Shown: positions 18,203 to 27,135 of the stretch, piece after piece
How positions within the stretch are numbered: position 1 is the first letter of the stretch
Layout of the letters: every line of letters starts with the position of its first letter
Assembly: GCF_900167435.1 (NCBI RefSeq)
Contig: NZ_FUWS01000008.1
Span: 167,404 to 231,403 of the forward strand
DNA length: 64,000 nt
Direction: 5' to 3'
From: Marinactinospora thermotolerans DSM 45154
GTDB lineage: Bacteria; Actinomycetota; Actinomycetes; Streptosporangiales; Streptosporangiaceae
Translations under genes and position numbers: made by a program
Notes under the pieces: model-generated
Seen by the model: only the letters and a program-made list of their open reading frames with translations
Told to the model about the DNA's origin: nothing
Database searches by the model: none

Positions 18203-19509
18203 CCCCGGGCGCGCAGCCGGGGCAGCCCCGCGAGGGCGACGGGGCGTCCGTCCCCCCCGGCGAGGTCCCGCCCACCCCGCCGGGCGACACCGGGACGTGG
18301 CGGCGCCTGGTGACGCCCTCCGTCGAGTTGGCCTCCTCCCCGCGGTCGTCGATGGTCCGCAGGGTCGGCCACCTGACCGACAACATCAGCCTGCGGATGC
18401 GCCTGACGCTGATCTACGGCGCGCTCTTCTTCGCCGCGGGCTCGCTGCTGGTGCTGCTCAACTACGTCATCGTCGCCACGGTCCTGGACAGCCTGGAGTT
18501 CACCGTCGCGCCCGGTTACGACTTCGATCCGGCCGTGGTGGAACAGGGCAAGAACGACTTCATCGAGGGCGTGCTCGGCGAGCTCACCCGTTTCTCCATC
18601 TTCGCCCTGGTCACCGTGGGGCTGCTGGCGCTGGTGCTCGGTTACGCCGTCGCCGGGCGCGCGCTGTCGCCGTTGCACAAGATCACCCGCATCGCGCGCC
18701 GGTTGTCGGAACGCTCCCTGCACGAGCGCATCGCCCTGAGCGGCCCCGATGACGAGATCCGCGAGCTGGCCGACACCTTCGACGCGATGCTGGAGCGTCT
18801 GGACCGGGCCTTCGACGGTCAGCGGCGGTTCGTCGCCAACGCCTCCCACGAGTTGCGCACCCCCCTGGCCATCAACCGCACCCTCCTGGAGGTCGCGCTG
18901 GCCGACCCCGAGGCGTCCAGCGACCTCAAGACGGTGGGCCGTACCCTGCTGGAGACCAACTCCCGGCACGAACGCCTCATCGACGGCCTGCTCTTCCTCG
19001 CCAAGAGCGACCGCGAGCTCGATGTGCGCACCGGCGTCGACCTGGGCGAGGTCTCCAGGACCGTGCTCAGCCAGCTCTCCGGCGAGATCGAGGCGTCCGG
19101 CCTGACCCTGCGCTCGGACCTGCGCGGGGCCCCCGTCATCGGCGACCCCGTGCTGCTGGAGCGGCTCGTCGCCAACCTGGTGGAGAACGCGCTGCGCTAC
19201 AACGTCCCCGACGGGGAGATCACCGTCCGTTCGGGGATCAACGAAGGCGCCCCCGCCGTCCAGGTCGAGAACTCCGGTCCGGTCATCCCCGCCTACGAGA
19301 TCGAGGGACTGTTCGAACCCTTCCGGCGCGGCTCCGGCGACCGCGTCCGGTCCAACAAGGGAGCCGGGCTGGGGCTGTCCATCGTCCGCTCGGTCGTGCG
19401 CGCCCACGGCGGTTCGGTGACGGCCTGGCCGCGTTCGGGCGGCGGCATCGTCGTGACCGTCCGCTTCCCCCAGGACACGCATCGGACGGACACGGAGAGT
19501 CCGCACTGA
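18199..19509 (+). CDS. HAMP-HisKA sensor histidine kinase
   Basis: A 436-residue membrane kinase, partner of the preceding regulator. A Pro/Gly-rich cytoplasmic N-tail of about 60 residues precedes TM1 (about 70-98) and TM2 (about 133-155), which enclose only a short extracytoplasmic loop. A HAMP region (AGRALSPLHKITRIARRLSE) follows. The HisKA box FVANASHELRTPLA carries phospho-acceptor His217. The ATPase domain shows NLVENALRYN (N box), an FEPFRRG segment and GAGLGLSIV (G box). The TTG start 18199 overlaps the regulator's TGA. The small sensor loop (about 35 residues) suggests intramembrane or partner-mediated sensing, as in CutS-like kinases. Confidence 0.92.
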   Translation: MTPGAQPGQPREGDGASVPPGEVPPTPPGDTGTWRRLVTPSVELASSPRSSMVRRVGHLTDNISLRMRLTLIYGALFFAAGSLLVLLNYVIVATVLDSLEFTVAPGYDFDPAVVEQGKNDFIEGVLGELTRFSIFALVTVGLLALVLGYAVAGRALSPLHKITRIARRLSERSLHERIALSGPDDEIRELADTFDAMLERLDRAFDGQRRFVANASHELRTPLAINRTLLEVALADPEASSDLKTVGRTLLETNSRHERLIDGLLFLAKSDRELDVRTGVDLGEVSRTVLSQLSGEIEASGLTLRSDLRGAPVIGDPVLLERLVANLVENALRYNVPDGEITVRSGINEGAPAVQVENSGPVIPAYEIEGLFEPFRRGSGDRVRSNKGAGLGLSIVRSVVRAHGGSVTAWPRSGGGIVVTVRFPQDTHRTDTESPH

Positions 19510-19958
19510 GACGGTCGCGGGTCCTTCGCAAGGCCCCCGAAGACCGGTGATACCGATACGTGTCCGATGACACGGGCCCGCGCGGTCCGAACCGGTCGCG
19601 GGGATAGGTATGCTCTCCCGGGCGTGGACACGGCGAGAATTCTCCCGCCGTCAACGTGCCCGTCCTGACCTCGTCACCTGCCGTGAGTACCCGCCTCAGG
19701 CCGGTGCGGTGAAGGACGCGAGAAAAGGTCGAAATCCTTCTGGCGTTGGGTAGCACATGGGAATGGACCGGGCCGCGGAGAGGTTTCCGTTGACCGTGTC
19801 CGGCCATCACGCGCTGCCATCGGGTGCGACCGCATCCGGGAGGGGTCACAGTCCACTTACGCCACGGGATTTTTCAAGCCGATTTGGGCACAAGATACGT
19901 CTCTCAAGCGTTACACCCGCGCGATGAGGCATAGATCGAGGGGGATGGAGTAAGGAAG
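19510..19958. other. Intergenic region upstream of DUF4193 gene
   Basis: No gene recognised on either strand. The last 100 bases are less GC-rich (TTTTTCAAGCCGATTTGGGC, then AAGATACG) and probably hold the promoter of the DUF4193 gene. No notable repeats were seen. Confidence 0.4.
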
Positions 19959-20258
19959 ATGGCCACCGACTACGACAGCCCGCGTAAGACCGATGAGGAC
20001 CTGAACGAGGACAGCCTGCAGGAGCTGCAGGCCCGCCGGGTGGACAAGGGCACCAGCACCATCGACGTCGACCCCGACGAGGTCGCCGAGGGCATGGAGC
20101 TGCCGGGTGCCGACCTGTCCGGTGAGGAACTCGCCGTGCGAGTGCTGCCGCGCCAGGCGGACGAGTTCACCTGCTCGCGCTGCTTCCTGGTGCACCACCG
20201 CAGCCAGCTCGCCGAAGAGCGGAACGGCCAGCTCGTGTGCAAGGAGTGTGCCGCCTGA
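19959..20258 (+). CDS. DUF4193 family zinc-ribbon protein
   Basis: A 99-residue actinobacterial protein. The N-terminal half is acidic and Asp/Glu-rich; the C-terminal half forms a zinc ribbon with Cys72-x2-Cys75 (TCSRCFLVHH) and Cys94-x2-Cys97 (VCKECAA). The family is nearly universal in actinobacteria and commonly lies near dut, as here; its function is unknown, although a transcription-associated zinc protein is a fair guess. AAGGAAG precedes ATG 19959. A perfect 14-bp hairpin 50 nt after the stop ends the transcript. Confidence 0.92.
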   Translation: MATDYDSPRKTDEDLNEDSLQELQARRVDKGTSTIDVDPDEVAEGMELPGADLSGEELAVRVLPRQADEFTCSRCFLVHHRSQLAEERNGQLVCKECAA

Positions 20259-20308
20259 AAGGGCGGGGTCCCTCTCCGTCGCCTCGAAGGCCAAATCCGC
20301 AGTGGCGC

Positions 20309-20342
20309 ACGATGCGCTCCCGGTGAACCGGGAGCGCATCGT
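20309..20342 (+). terminator. Hairpin after DUF4193 gene
   Basis: ACGATGCGCTCCCG (20309-20322) and CGGGAGCGCATCGT (20329-20342) pair perfectly around a 6-nt loop; TCGTTTCC follows. Confidence 0.85.
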
Positions 20343-20434
20343 CGTTTCCGGGGGAATGTCACGCTTCCGGCGGGCACCTTCGGCGCGTCGCCTACGTTGG
20401 GGTGGACAGAACAGGCCATCGAAGGGATGAGGAC

Positions 20435-21325
20435 GTGACCACTGGGAACGGACCGACCGGAGGATCCGATCACGGGCGGGAGCCCGAACAGGTCGATGGT
20501 CCCGGCGGCGACCTGGTCCCCGCCGCCGACGGCGACGTCGGCGCGCTGGTCGCCCGCATCGTCGAAGAGGACACCGGGGAGGACGGCAAGGAGCGCCGCG
20601 TCCGGCTGCTCGCCCGATTGAGCGGGGCCCTGGCCGGCAGCGCCCGATCGGCCGGCGCCGCGGGGGTCGCGGGAGGACGCTGGATCACCGACCTGTTCAC
20701 CGACGAGATCGCGCCGCGCCTGCCCATCCGCGACGCCGAGACCCTCAGCCGCCACCACGGCGGACTAACCGGCGAGGAACTCGCCGACGCGCTGGTGCGC
20801 AACGCGGCGCGGGCCACCGCCGCGGTCGGCGCGGCCGGAGGGGCGCTGGCGGCCGTGCAGTTCACCGCGCCGCCCCTGTTGCTGACCGCCCCCGCCCAGA
20901 TCGCGGCCGAGACCGTGGTCGTCGCCTCGATCGAGGTCAAGCTGATCGGCGAGCTGCACGAGGTCTACGGCCGGGCCGTGACGGGCGGGCCGCTCCAGCG
21001 CACCTCCGGCTACCTGGTCTCGTGGGCCAAGCGACGCGGTATCGATCCGCTACAGGGCGCCGAATCCCTCACCGTCGCCCTGGGGGCCGCGGCCAAGACC
21101 GCGCTGCGCAACCGGCTCATGAAGCTCATGGGACGTCACCTGACCACACTGGGCCCCTATCTGACCGGCGCGGTCGCCGGCGGGACCCTCAACCGCGCCG
21201 GGACCCTGGCCCTGGCCCGGGCGGTCCGCACCGACCTGCGCTCGACGGGGCTGGCCGGCGGCTCTCCCACCCGCCCGGTGGCGCCCTCACGGATGCGTCT
21301 GCTGCCGCGCTCCCGGCGCGACTAG
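20435..21325 (+). CDS. Conserved actinobacterial hypothetical protein with hydrophobic core
   Basis: A 296-residue protein I cannot assign to a named family. After an acidic 60-residue N-terminus come alpha-helical segments RLLARLSGALAGSARSAGAA, then a glycine/alanine-rich hydrophobic stretch around residues 130-165 (AVGAAGGALAAVQFTAPPLL) and a charged helix IEVKLIGELHEVYGRA. The C-terminus is basic (RMRLLPRSRRD). The helix-rich plan with a single membrane-dipping region is reminiscent of EcsC-like proteins, but no diagnostic motif is visible. GGGATGAGGAC precedes GTG 20435; TACGTT about 40 nt upstream could be its -10 box. Located in the DUF4193-valS-dut neighbourhood. Confidence 0.65.
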   Translation: MTTGNGPTGGSDHGREPEQVDGPGGDLVPAADGDVGALVARIVEEDTGEDGKERRVRLLARLSGALAGSARSAGAAGVAGGRWITDLFTDEIAPRLPIRDAETLSRHHGGLTGEELADALVRNAARATAAVGAAGGALAAVQFTAPPLLLTAPAQIAAETVVVASIEVKLIGELHEVYGRAVTGGPLQRTSGYLVSWAKRRGIDPLQGAESLTVALGAAAKTALRNRLMKLMGRHLTTLGPYLTGAVAGGTLNRAGTLALARAVRTDLRSTGLAGGSPTRPVAPSRMRLLPRSRRD

Positions 21326-21359
21326 GGCGCGGGTGGGGCGCCGGGGCGCCCCACCCGCG
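21326..21359. terminator. Perfect 16-bp palindrome between convergent genes
   Basis: Arms 21326-21341 and 21344-21359 are exact reverse complements with a 2-nt centre, beginning at the base after one stop codon and ending 9 nt from the other. Serves both convergent genes. Confidence 0.85.
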
Positions 21360-21368
21360 CGGCCCCCG

Positions 21369-21653
21369 CTACAGCGGCAGCTCCTCGATGTCGCGGTGGC
21401 GACGTGGCGCGAAGCGCTTGTGGGTGGCGCGCACCGCGAGCACGCGGGCCACCTCCATGCCGACACCGGTCAGCACGGCCCAGCCCAGCGCCTCGGCCAG
21501 GCCGATGTCAGGGGACTCGGGGTCGATCGGGGGCTCCTTGCCCACCGCCCGGGTCCAGGCGAATGTCAAGACCTTGCGGGTCGCGTAGGCGGCCGCCAGA
21601 GCGGCGGCGCCGCCCGCGATCCGCGCGACGAGCTCACCGTCCTTGTCTGCCAT
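21369..21653 (-). CDS. DUF4235 family small membrane protein
   Basis: A 94-residue protein of the actinobacterial DUF4235 family. One hydrophobic segment at about 11-33 (RIAGGAAALAAAYATRKVLT, with the family's TRK after the first helix) and a second at about 52-74 (LAEALGWAVLTGVGMEVARV) indicate two TM helices. The linker carries KEPPIDPESPD and the tail is basic (THKRFAPRRHRD). Function is unknown. ATG 21653 gives the family-typical start (MADKDGELVARI). It lies divergent from valS with 186 nt between. Confidence 0.85.
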   Translation of the reverse strand: MADKDGELVARIAGGAAALAAAYATRKVLTFAWTRAVGKEPPIDPESPDIGLAEALGWAVLTGVGMEVARVLAVRATHKRFAPRRHRDIEELPL

Positions 21654-21839
21654 GTGGATCGTCCACTTCCGTTGTCGTCGTACACGGGTATGCGGGATGT
21701 CGCCGGAAATACTGTCATGCCCCGCCGACGTGGCGCAGGGGCCCGGGCGGGTGTCGAGGTCGCCGGAGCCGGGTCCTACCGGCCCGGAGGCTGCGATGGG
21801 CGGAGCGAACACGGCCGCGAGAGCAATACCATTAGCCCT

Positions 21840-24413
21840 ATGACCAACCGCTCCCGTTCCTTCCGCGTGCCCGACAAGCCCTCGCTCGACGGTATCGAGG
21901 CGAAATGGGTAGACGCGTGGGACGAGTCCGGCGTCTACCACTTCGACCGCACCAAGAGCCGCGAGGACGTCTACTCGATCGACACCCCGCCGCCCACGGT
22001 CTCGGGGTCGCTGCACATCGGGCACGTCTTCTCCTACACCCACACCGACACCGTGGCGCGGTTCCAGCGCATGCGGGGCAAGGCCGTCTTCTACCCGATG
22101 GGGTGGGACGACAACGGCCTGCCCACCGAGCGGCGGGTGCAGAACTACTACGGCGTCCGCTGCGACCCGTCGATCCCCTACGACCCGGACTTCACGCCGC
22201 CGGCCAAGCCCGACCCGAAGAAGCAGATCCCGATCTCGCGGCGCAATTTCATCGAGCTGTGCGACCGGCTCACCGCCGAGGACGAGAAGGTCTTCGAGAG
22301 CATCTGGCGCCGGCTGGGCCTCAGCGTCGACTGGCGCCACACCTACGCCACCATCGACACCGCCTCCCGCACGGCCGCCCAGCGGGCCTTCCTGCGCAAC
22401 CTCGCCCGCGGCGAGGCCTACATGGCCGAGGCGCCCACCCTGTGGGACGTCACCTTCCGTACCGCCGTCGCGCAGGCCGAGCTCGAGGACCGGGAACGCC
22501 CCAGCGCCTACCACCGGGTGGCCTTCCACCGCCACGACGGCACGCCCGTCCACATCGAGACCACCCGCCCCGAGCTGCTGGCCGCCTGCGTCGCCCTGGT
22601 CGCCCACCCCGACGACGAGCGCTACCAGGACCTGTTCGACACCACGGTGCGGACCCCGGTCTTCGGTGTCGAGGTCCCCGTCAAGGCGCACCGCCTGGCC
22701 GACCCGGAGAAGGGCTCCGGCATCGCCATGATCTGCACGTTCGGTGACACCACCGACGTCACCTGGTGGCGGGAGCTGCAGTTGCAGACCCGCCCCATCA
22801 TCGGCTGGGACGGGCGCATCGTCGCCGAGCCGCCGGCCGGTATCGACTCCCCGCAGGCGCGCGAGGCCTACGCCAGGCTCGCCGGGGCCACGGTGCACAC
22901 CGCGCGCGAGCGGATGGTCGAACTCCTGCGCGCCTCCGGCGATCTCGTCGGCGAGCCCAAGCCCATCACCCACCCGGTGAAGTTCTACGAAAAGGGCGAC
23001 AAGCCGCTGGAGATCGTCACGACCCGCCAGTGGTACATCCGCAACGGCGGGCGCGACGAGGAGGTCCGGTCGGCGCTGCTGGAGCGCGGCCGGGAACTCA
23101 CCTGGTACCCCGGGCACATGCGGGCCCGCTACGAGAACTGGGTCGAGGGGCTCAACGGCGACTGGCTCATCAGCCGGCAGCGTTTCTTCGGCGTCCCGTT
23201 CCCGGTCTGGTATCCGCTCGACGCCGATGGCAACCCGCGCTACGACGAGCCGATCCTGCCGGAGGAGGCCGCGCTGCCGGTCGACCCCAGCTCCGACGTC
23301 CCCCCCGGCTACACCGAGGAGCAGCGCGGTGTCCCGGGCGGCTTCATGGGCGACCCCGACGTCATGGACACCTGGGCCACCTCGTCGCTGTCGCCGCAGA
23401 TCGCCGGTGGCTGGGAGCGCGACGAGGACCTGTTCCAGCGCGTCTTCCCGATGGACCTGCGCCCCCAGGGGCAGGACATCATCCGCACCTGGCTGTTCTC
23501 CACGGTCGTGCGCTCCCACTTCGAGCACGCGACCCTGCCCTGGCGCAACACCGCGATCTCCGGCTGGATCCTGGACCCCGACCGCAAGAAGATGTCGAAG
23601 TCCAAGGGCAACGTCGTCACCCCGATCGACCTGCTGGAGAAGTACAGCTCCGACGCGATCCGCTACTGGGCGGCCAGCGGCCGGCTCGGCACCGACACGG
23701 CGCTGGACGAGGGGCAGATGAAGGTCGGCCGCCGGCTGTCCATCAAGATCCTCAACGCCAGCAAGTTCGCGCTGTCCGTCGCCGGCGAGGACACCGTGCC
23801 CGATCCCGCCGCGGTCACCGAGCCGCTGGACCGGGCCATGCTCGCGGCGCTCGCCGACGTCGTCGACGACGCGACCGCGGCCTTCGAGGGCTATGACCAC
23901 ACCCGGGCGCTGGAGCGCACCGAGCGCTTCTTCTGGGAGCTGTGCGACGACTACCTGGAGCTGGTCAAGGCCCGCGCCTATGACACCGAGTCGGCGGCCG
24001 GGGCGTCGGCCCGGGCGGCCCTGCTGATCGCGCTGTCGGCGCTGCACCGGCTGTTCGCCCCGTTCGTCCCGTTCGTCGCGGACGAGGTCTGGTCCTGGTG
24101 GCAGGAGGGCTCCGTGCACGCCGCCTCCTGGCCGGAGGTCGCGGAGTTCCGCGCTGCCGCGCAGGACGGCGACCCCGCGGTCCTGGCCGCGGCCTCGGAG
24201 GTGCTGCGTTCGGTCCGCAAGGTCAAGTCCGAGGCCAAGCTGTCCATGCGCGCCGAGGTCGAGCGGGTCGTCGTCCGGGGCAAGCAGGTGGACCGGGCCC
24301 GGCTCGCCGAGGCCGACATCGCCTCGGCCGGGCGGGCCGGCGCCATCGCCTTCGAGAGCAGCGACGACGCCGAGCTGCGCGTCGACGTCACCCTGCCCGA
24401 GGCCGAGCAGTAG
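21840..24413 (+). CDS. valS: Valyl-tRNA synthetase
   Basis: Charges tRNA-Val; class Ia synthetase of 857 residues. The HIGH motif is at 59-62 (SGSLHIGHVFSY) and KMSKS at 584-588 (DRKKMSKSKGN). The CP1 editing domain lies between, containing ETTRPELLAACVALVAHPDD. The form with KPLEIVTTRQWYI and no long C-terminal coiled coil corresponds to the type-2 (archaeal-like) ValS found in several bacteria. ATG 21840 has no ribosome site but TACCAT ends exactly 7 nt upstream, so transcription is likely leaderless. A 13-bp hairpin follows. Confidence 0.96.
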   Translation: MTNRSRSFRVPDKPSLDGIEAKWVDAWDESGVYHFDRTKSREDVYSIDTPPPTVSGSLHIGHVFSYTHTDTVARFQRMRGKAVFYPMGWDDNGLPTERRVQNYYGVRCDPSIPYDPDFTPPAKPDPKKQIPISRRNFIELCDRLTAEDEKVFESIWRRLGLSVDWRHTYATIDTASRTAAQRAFLRNLARGEAYMAEAPTLWDVTFRTAVAQAELEDRERPSAYHRVAFHRHDGTPVHIETTRPELLAACVALVAHPDDERYQDLFDTTVRTPVFGVEVPVKAHRLADPEKGSGIAMICTFGDTTDVTWWRELQLQTRPIIGWDGRIVAEPPAGIDSPQAREAYARLAGATVHTARERMVELLRASGDLVGEPKPITHPVKFYEKGDKPLEIVTTRQWYIRNGGRDEEVRSALLERGRELTWYPGHMRARYENWVEGLNGDWLISRQRFFGVPFPVWYPLDADGNPRYDEPILPEEAALPVDPSSDVPPGYTEEQRGVPGGFMGDPDVMDTWATSSLSPQIAGGWERDEDLFQRVFPMDLRPQGQDIIRTWLFSTVVRSHFEHATLPWRNTAISGWILDPDRKKMSKSKGNVVTPIDLLEKYSSDAIRYWAASGRLGTDTALDEGQMKVGRRLSIKILNASKFALSVAGEDTVPDPAAVTEPLDRAMLAALADVVDDATAAFEGYDHTRALERTERFFWELCDDYLELVKARAYDTESAAGASARAALLIALSALHRLFAPFVPFVADEVWSWWQEGSVHAASWPEVAEFRAAAQDGDPAVLAAASEVLRSVRKVKSEAKLSMRAEVERVVVRGKQVDRARLAEADIASAGRAGAIAFESSDDAELRVDVTLPEAEQ

Positions 24414-24425
24414 ATCGACCTGTCC

Positions 24426-24466
24426 CGCGCGGGGGCGCGCCGCCGAAGCGGTGGCGCCCCCGCGCG
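24426..24466 (+). terminator. Hairpin after valS
   Basis: CGCGCGGGGGCGC (24426-24438) pairs with GCGCCCCCGCGCG (24454-24466) over a 15-nt loop, 12 nt after the valS stop. Confidence 0.8.
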
Positions 24467-24518
24467 TCTGCCGTCCGAGCGACGGCTGGGCAGGCGACTC
24501 GCGATAGGCTCGCGCAGT

Positions 24519-25007
24519 GTGAGTAGCAATTCCCTCGACACCGGTCCGACGGAGGTCCTCATCCGCCGGATCGATCCCGATCTGCCGCTTCCCGGTTACG
24601 CCCATCCGGGAGACGCAGGCGCCGATCTCGTCACGGCCGAGGACGTCGAACTGGGACCGGGACAGCGCGCCACGGTGCGTACCGGCGTCGCCATCGCCCT
24701 ACCGGACGGTTACGCGGCGTTCGTGCACCCCCGTTCGGGACTGGCCGCACGTCACGGCCTGACCGTCGTCAACGCCCCCGGAACCGTCGACTCCGGCTAC
24801 CGCGGCGAGATCAAGGTGACGTTGCTCAACACCGACGCCGCGACACCACTGCGGCTGACACGCGGCGACCGGATCGCCCAGCTGGTCATCCAGCGGGTCG
24901 AACGGGCCGTGTTCAGGGAGGTCGAGGCGCTTCCGGAATCCGTTCGAGGCGCGAACGGGTTCGGATCCACCGGGGGACACGAGGCCGCGCGGCCGGTGGC
25001 CCCATGA
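24519..25007 (+). CDS. dut: dUTP diphosphatase
   Basis: Hydrolyses dUTP to dUMP and pyrophosphate, keeping uracil out of DNA. The homotrimeric-type enzyme of 162 residues shows all five motifs: DAGADL (32-37), RSGL (72-75), [10 protein letters not shown] (88-97), [10 protein letters not shown] (115-124) and [10 protein letters not shown] (143-152). GTG 24519 is preceded by TAGGCT ending 8 nt upstream, again suggesting leaderless initiation. It is followed within 53 nt by the DUF3710 gene, a conserved actinobacterial pairing. Confidence 0.96.
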   Translation: MSSNSLDTGPTEVLIRRIDPDLPLPGYAHPGDAGADLVTAEDVELGPGQRATVRTGVAIALPDGYAAFVHPRSGLAARHGLTVVNAPGTVDSGYRGEIKVTLLNTDAATPLRLTRGDRIAQLVIQRVERAVFREVEALPESVRGANGFGSTGGHEAARPVAP

Positions 25008-25060
25008 CGGCACCGCGTCCCGGCAGGACCGGGAGCGACGAATCGGGAGAGGTGTAGGGC

Positions 25061-25924
25061 GTGTTCGGACGCCGACGCAAGAAGAGCGGCCGCAGCGATG
25101 CCGCCGACACCGCCGAGGCGGTCCAGGCGCTCGAGCGCCACAGTCCGGTCAAGGAGCCGACCAAGCCCGACGACCGGTTCCGCGCTCAGGGGCCCTGGGA
25201 CGTCTCGGAGAAGTTCCCCGAGGTCCAGCGAGTGGACCTGGGAGCCCTGCGGGTGCCGGTCGGCCCCGACATCGAGGTGCAGGTCAACGTCGCCAAGCAG
25301 CACAACAAGGTCATCGGCGTGACCATCGTCAACGGCAAGACCGCTTTGCAGATACAGCCCTTCGCCGCGCCCAAGTCCAGCGGGCTGTGGGAGGAGGTCC
25401 GGGACGAGATCCGGCAGGAGATCGCCCAGACCGGTGGCCGCGTCGAGGACTTCGAGGGCACCTTCGGACCCGAACTGCGCGCCGTGGTCCCGGTCCCCGG
25501 CAAGAAGAACGAGCAGGGCCATCAGCTCGGCCAGCCGGCCCGGTTCATCGGTGTGGACGGGCCCCGCTGGTTCCTGCGCGGGGTGATCCGTGGGGAGGGC
25601 GCGGTCAGGCCGGACGTCGCGGCCCGTATCGAGGAGATCTTCGCGGGCATCGTGGTGGTACGCGGGGACATGCCCGTCCCGCCCCGGGAACTGCTGGAAC
25701 TGGCCCTGCCCCCGCAGGCCAAGCAGCGCGCGGCCCAGCCCCAGACGGCCCCACCCCAGGGGGCCCCGGCCCCGACGGTGGACGCGGGCCCCGCGCAGGC
25801 CCGGCCCGAGACGCCGGCCGAGGCGGGAGGCGGCCGCCACGCCGCCCCGGGCCAGCAGGGCGGTCGCCACGCCGCTGCGCAGGACGGCGAGCGGGACGAG
25901 GACGGCCCGGCCCAGCGGTCCTAG
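25061..25924 (+). CDS. DUF3710 domain-containing protein
   Basis: A 287-residue actinobacterial protein that nearly always follows dut. It starts MFGRRRKKSG, continues with the DUF3710 core (GPWDVSEKFPEVQRVDLGAL at about 45-64, LQIQPFAAPKSSGLW at about 95-109, GVDGPRWFLRGVIRG at about 165-179) and ends in a low-complexity Pro/Ala/Gln and Gly/His tail from about 220. No enzymatic motif is visible and the role is unknown; linkage to dut hints at nucleic-acid metabolism. GGGAGAGG lies 8 nt before GTG 25061. Elsewhere in actinobacteria the next gene of the block is DUF3159; here that gene is 16 kb away. Confidence 0.9.
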   Translation: MFGRRRKKSGRSDAADTAEAVQALERHSPVKEPTKPDDRFRAQGPWDVSEKFPEVQRVDLGALRVPVGPDIEVQVNVAKQHNKVIGVTIVNGKTALQIQPFAAPKSSGLWEEVRDEIRQEIAQTGGRVEDFEGTFGPELRAVVPVPGKKNEQGHQLGQPARFIGVDGPRWFLRGVIRGEGAVRPDVAARIEEIFAGIVVVRGDMPVPPRELLELALPPQAKQRAAQPQTAPPQGAPAPTVDAGPAQARPETPAEAGGGRHAAPGQQGGRHAAAQDGERDEDGPAQRS

Positions 25925-26008
25925 TTCCCCTCCGGCCCGGTCCGACGTCCAGGGGGCCGGGCCGGACGGGACGTGCGCGCACGGCCGTTGGAACCTACCC
26001 TTGCGGCC

Positions 26009-26740
26009 ATGACGACCTCAGACGACATCCCGCCCCTGCCCGAGGACTGGCAGCGCGCGTTGGCCGTGGTGGCGCACCCCGACGACCTGGAGTTCGGCGC
26101 CTCCGCCGCGATCACCCGCTGGGTGGGGCAGGGCCGGCAGGTGGCGGAGCTCCTGGTGACGCGAGGCGAGGCGGGCATCGACACGATCGCCCCGCAGGAG
26201 TGCGGACCGCTGAGGACGGCGGAGCAGCTCGCCGCCGCCCGTGTGGTGGGGGTGGAGGAGGTCGCCTTCCTCGACTTCCCCGACGGTTCCCTGCAGTACG
26301 GGCTCGACCTGCGCCGCGAGCTGGCCCGCGCCATTCGCAGACACCGTCCCGAGGTGCTCATCTCGCTGAACTTCCGCGAGACCTTTCCGGGCAGCGCCGC
26401 GTTCAACCACGCCGATCACCGTGCCCTGGGGCCCGCCCTCCTGGACGCCGTCCGTGACGCGGCGAACCGTTGGATGTTCCCCGACCTGTCCGACGAGGGG
26501 CTGCGACCGTGGTCGGGCGTTCGCTTCGCGGCGTTCTCCGGCTCCCCTCGGGCGACCCATCACGTCCCCCTCAGCGAAGGGGAACTGGCCGCGGGGATCG
26601 CCTCGTTGGCCGCGCACCGCGCCTACCTCTCCGCGCTCGGGGGATTCGACCACGAGGCGTTCCTGACCGCCGAGGCGCGTTCGGCGGGCGAGTCCTGCGG
26701 GACGGGGCTGGCCACCCTGTTCGAGGTGATCCCCACCTGA
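26009..26740 (+). CDS. PIG-L family deacetylase
   Basis: A 243-residue zinc-dependent deacetylase of the LmbE/PIG-L fold, removing acetyl groups from GlcNAc-type substrates (MshB and Bca are mycothiol-related relatives). The zinc motif AHPDDLEFG begins at residue 22 and the second ligand lies in FNHADHR. The start ATG 26009 is preceded by TACCCT ending 7 nt upstream, a leaderless signal. The substrate is unassigned. It is the last gene before the biosynthetic cassette but on composition and promoter looks like part of the housekeeping block. Confidence 0.88.
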   Translation: MTTSDDIPPLPEDWQRALAVVAHPDDLEFGASAAITRWVGQGRQVAELLVTRGEAGIDTIAPQECGPLRTAEQLAAARVVGVEEVAFLDFPDGSLQYGLDLRRELARAIRRHRPEVLISLNFRETFPGSAAFNHADHRALGPALLDAVRDAANRWMFPDLSDEGLRPWSGVRFAAFSGSPRATHHVPLSEGELAAGIASLAAHRAYLSALGGFDHEAFLTAEARSAGESCGTGLATLFEVIPT

Positions 26741-27135
26741 TGTTCGGGGATAGGGAACTGAGGTAAGTCGGTATTTCAAGCCGTCCCTATCCCTCTTGTG
26801 TGCTCGGGGGAGGGACAGGAATCCTCCGATTCGGGAAAACCCTTTCTACGGTTCAACGGCACCTCGGCGGACGGCCGGGGTGCCGTTCTCGTCCGTGGTA
26901 CGCGGAGGAGCAACGAATTCATCTTTTCTCACCGTGGATGGTGACCTAGAAAATATCTTGTGACATGTCGGGTTTTGTGTTGCTCGCGGCATACTTGCGA
27001 ACCTGGTTGGGCATTCCCGGCTCGGATTTTCCCTCTGTGGAGGGTGAGGGGGATCGTTTATCGTGATTTCCTGATGGGTAACTCGATTCGGGTGCCTGCT
27101 CCCCCTTGGGACATTTTTGAATTTGTTTCACTCTG
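26741..27135. other. Promoter region ahead of the NRPS operon
   Basis: No gene. The first third carries the terminator at 26856-26886. The remainder drops in GC (AAAATATCTTGTGACATG, TTTATCGTGATTTCC, ACATTTTTGAATTTG), unlike the flanking coding DNA, and must hold the promoter of the biosynthetic operon; I cannot fix a -35/-10 pair with confidence. Confidence 0.45.
26856..26886 (+). terminator. Hairpin after PIG-L gene
   Basis: ACGGCACC (26856-26863) and GGTGCCGT (26879-26886) pair perfectly with a 15-nt loop that can itself pair partly (CGG...CCG). Confidence 0.6.

Noticed and set aside
21369-24605. Long minus-strand frame opposite valS that ends in the DUF4235 protein
   Set aside because: Only the last 94 codons (from ATG 21653) are a real gene; the rest is the shadow of valS.
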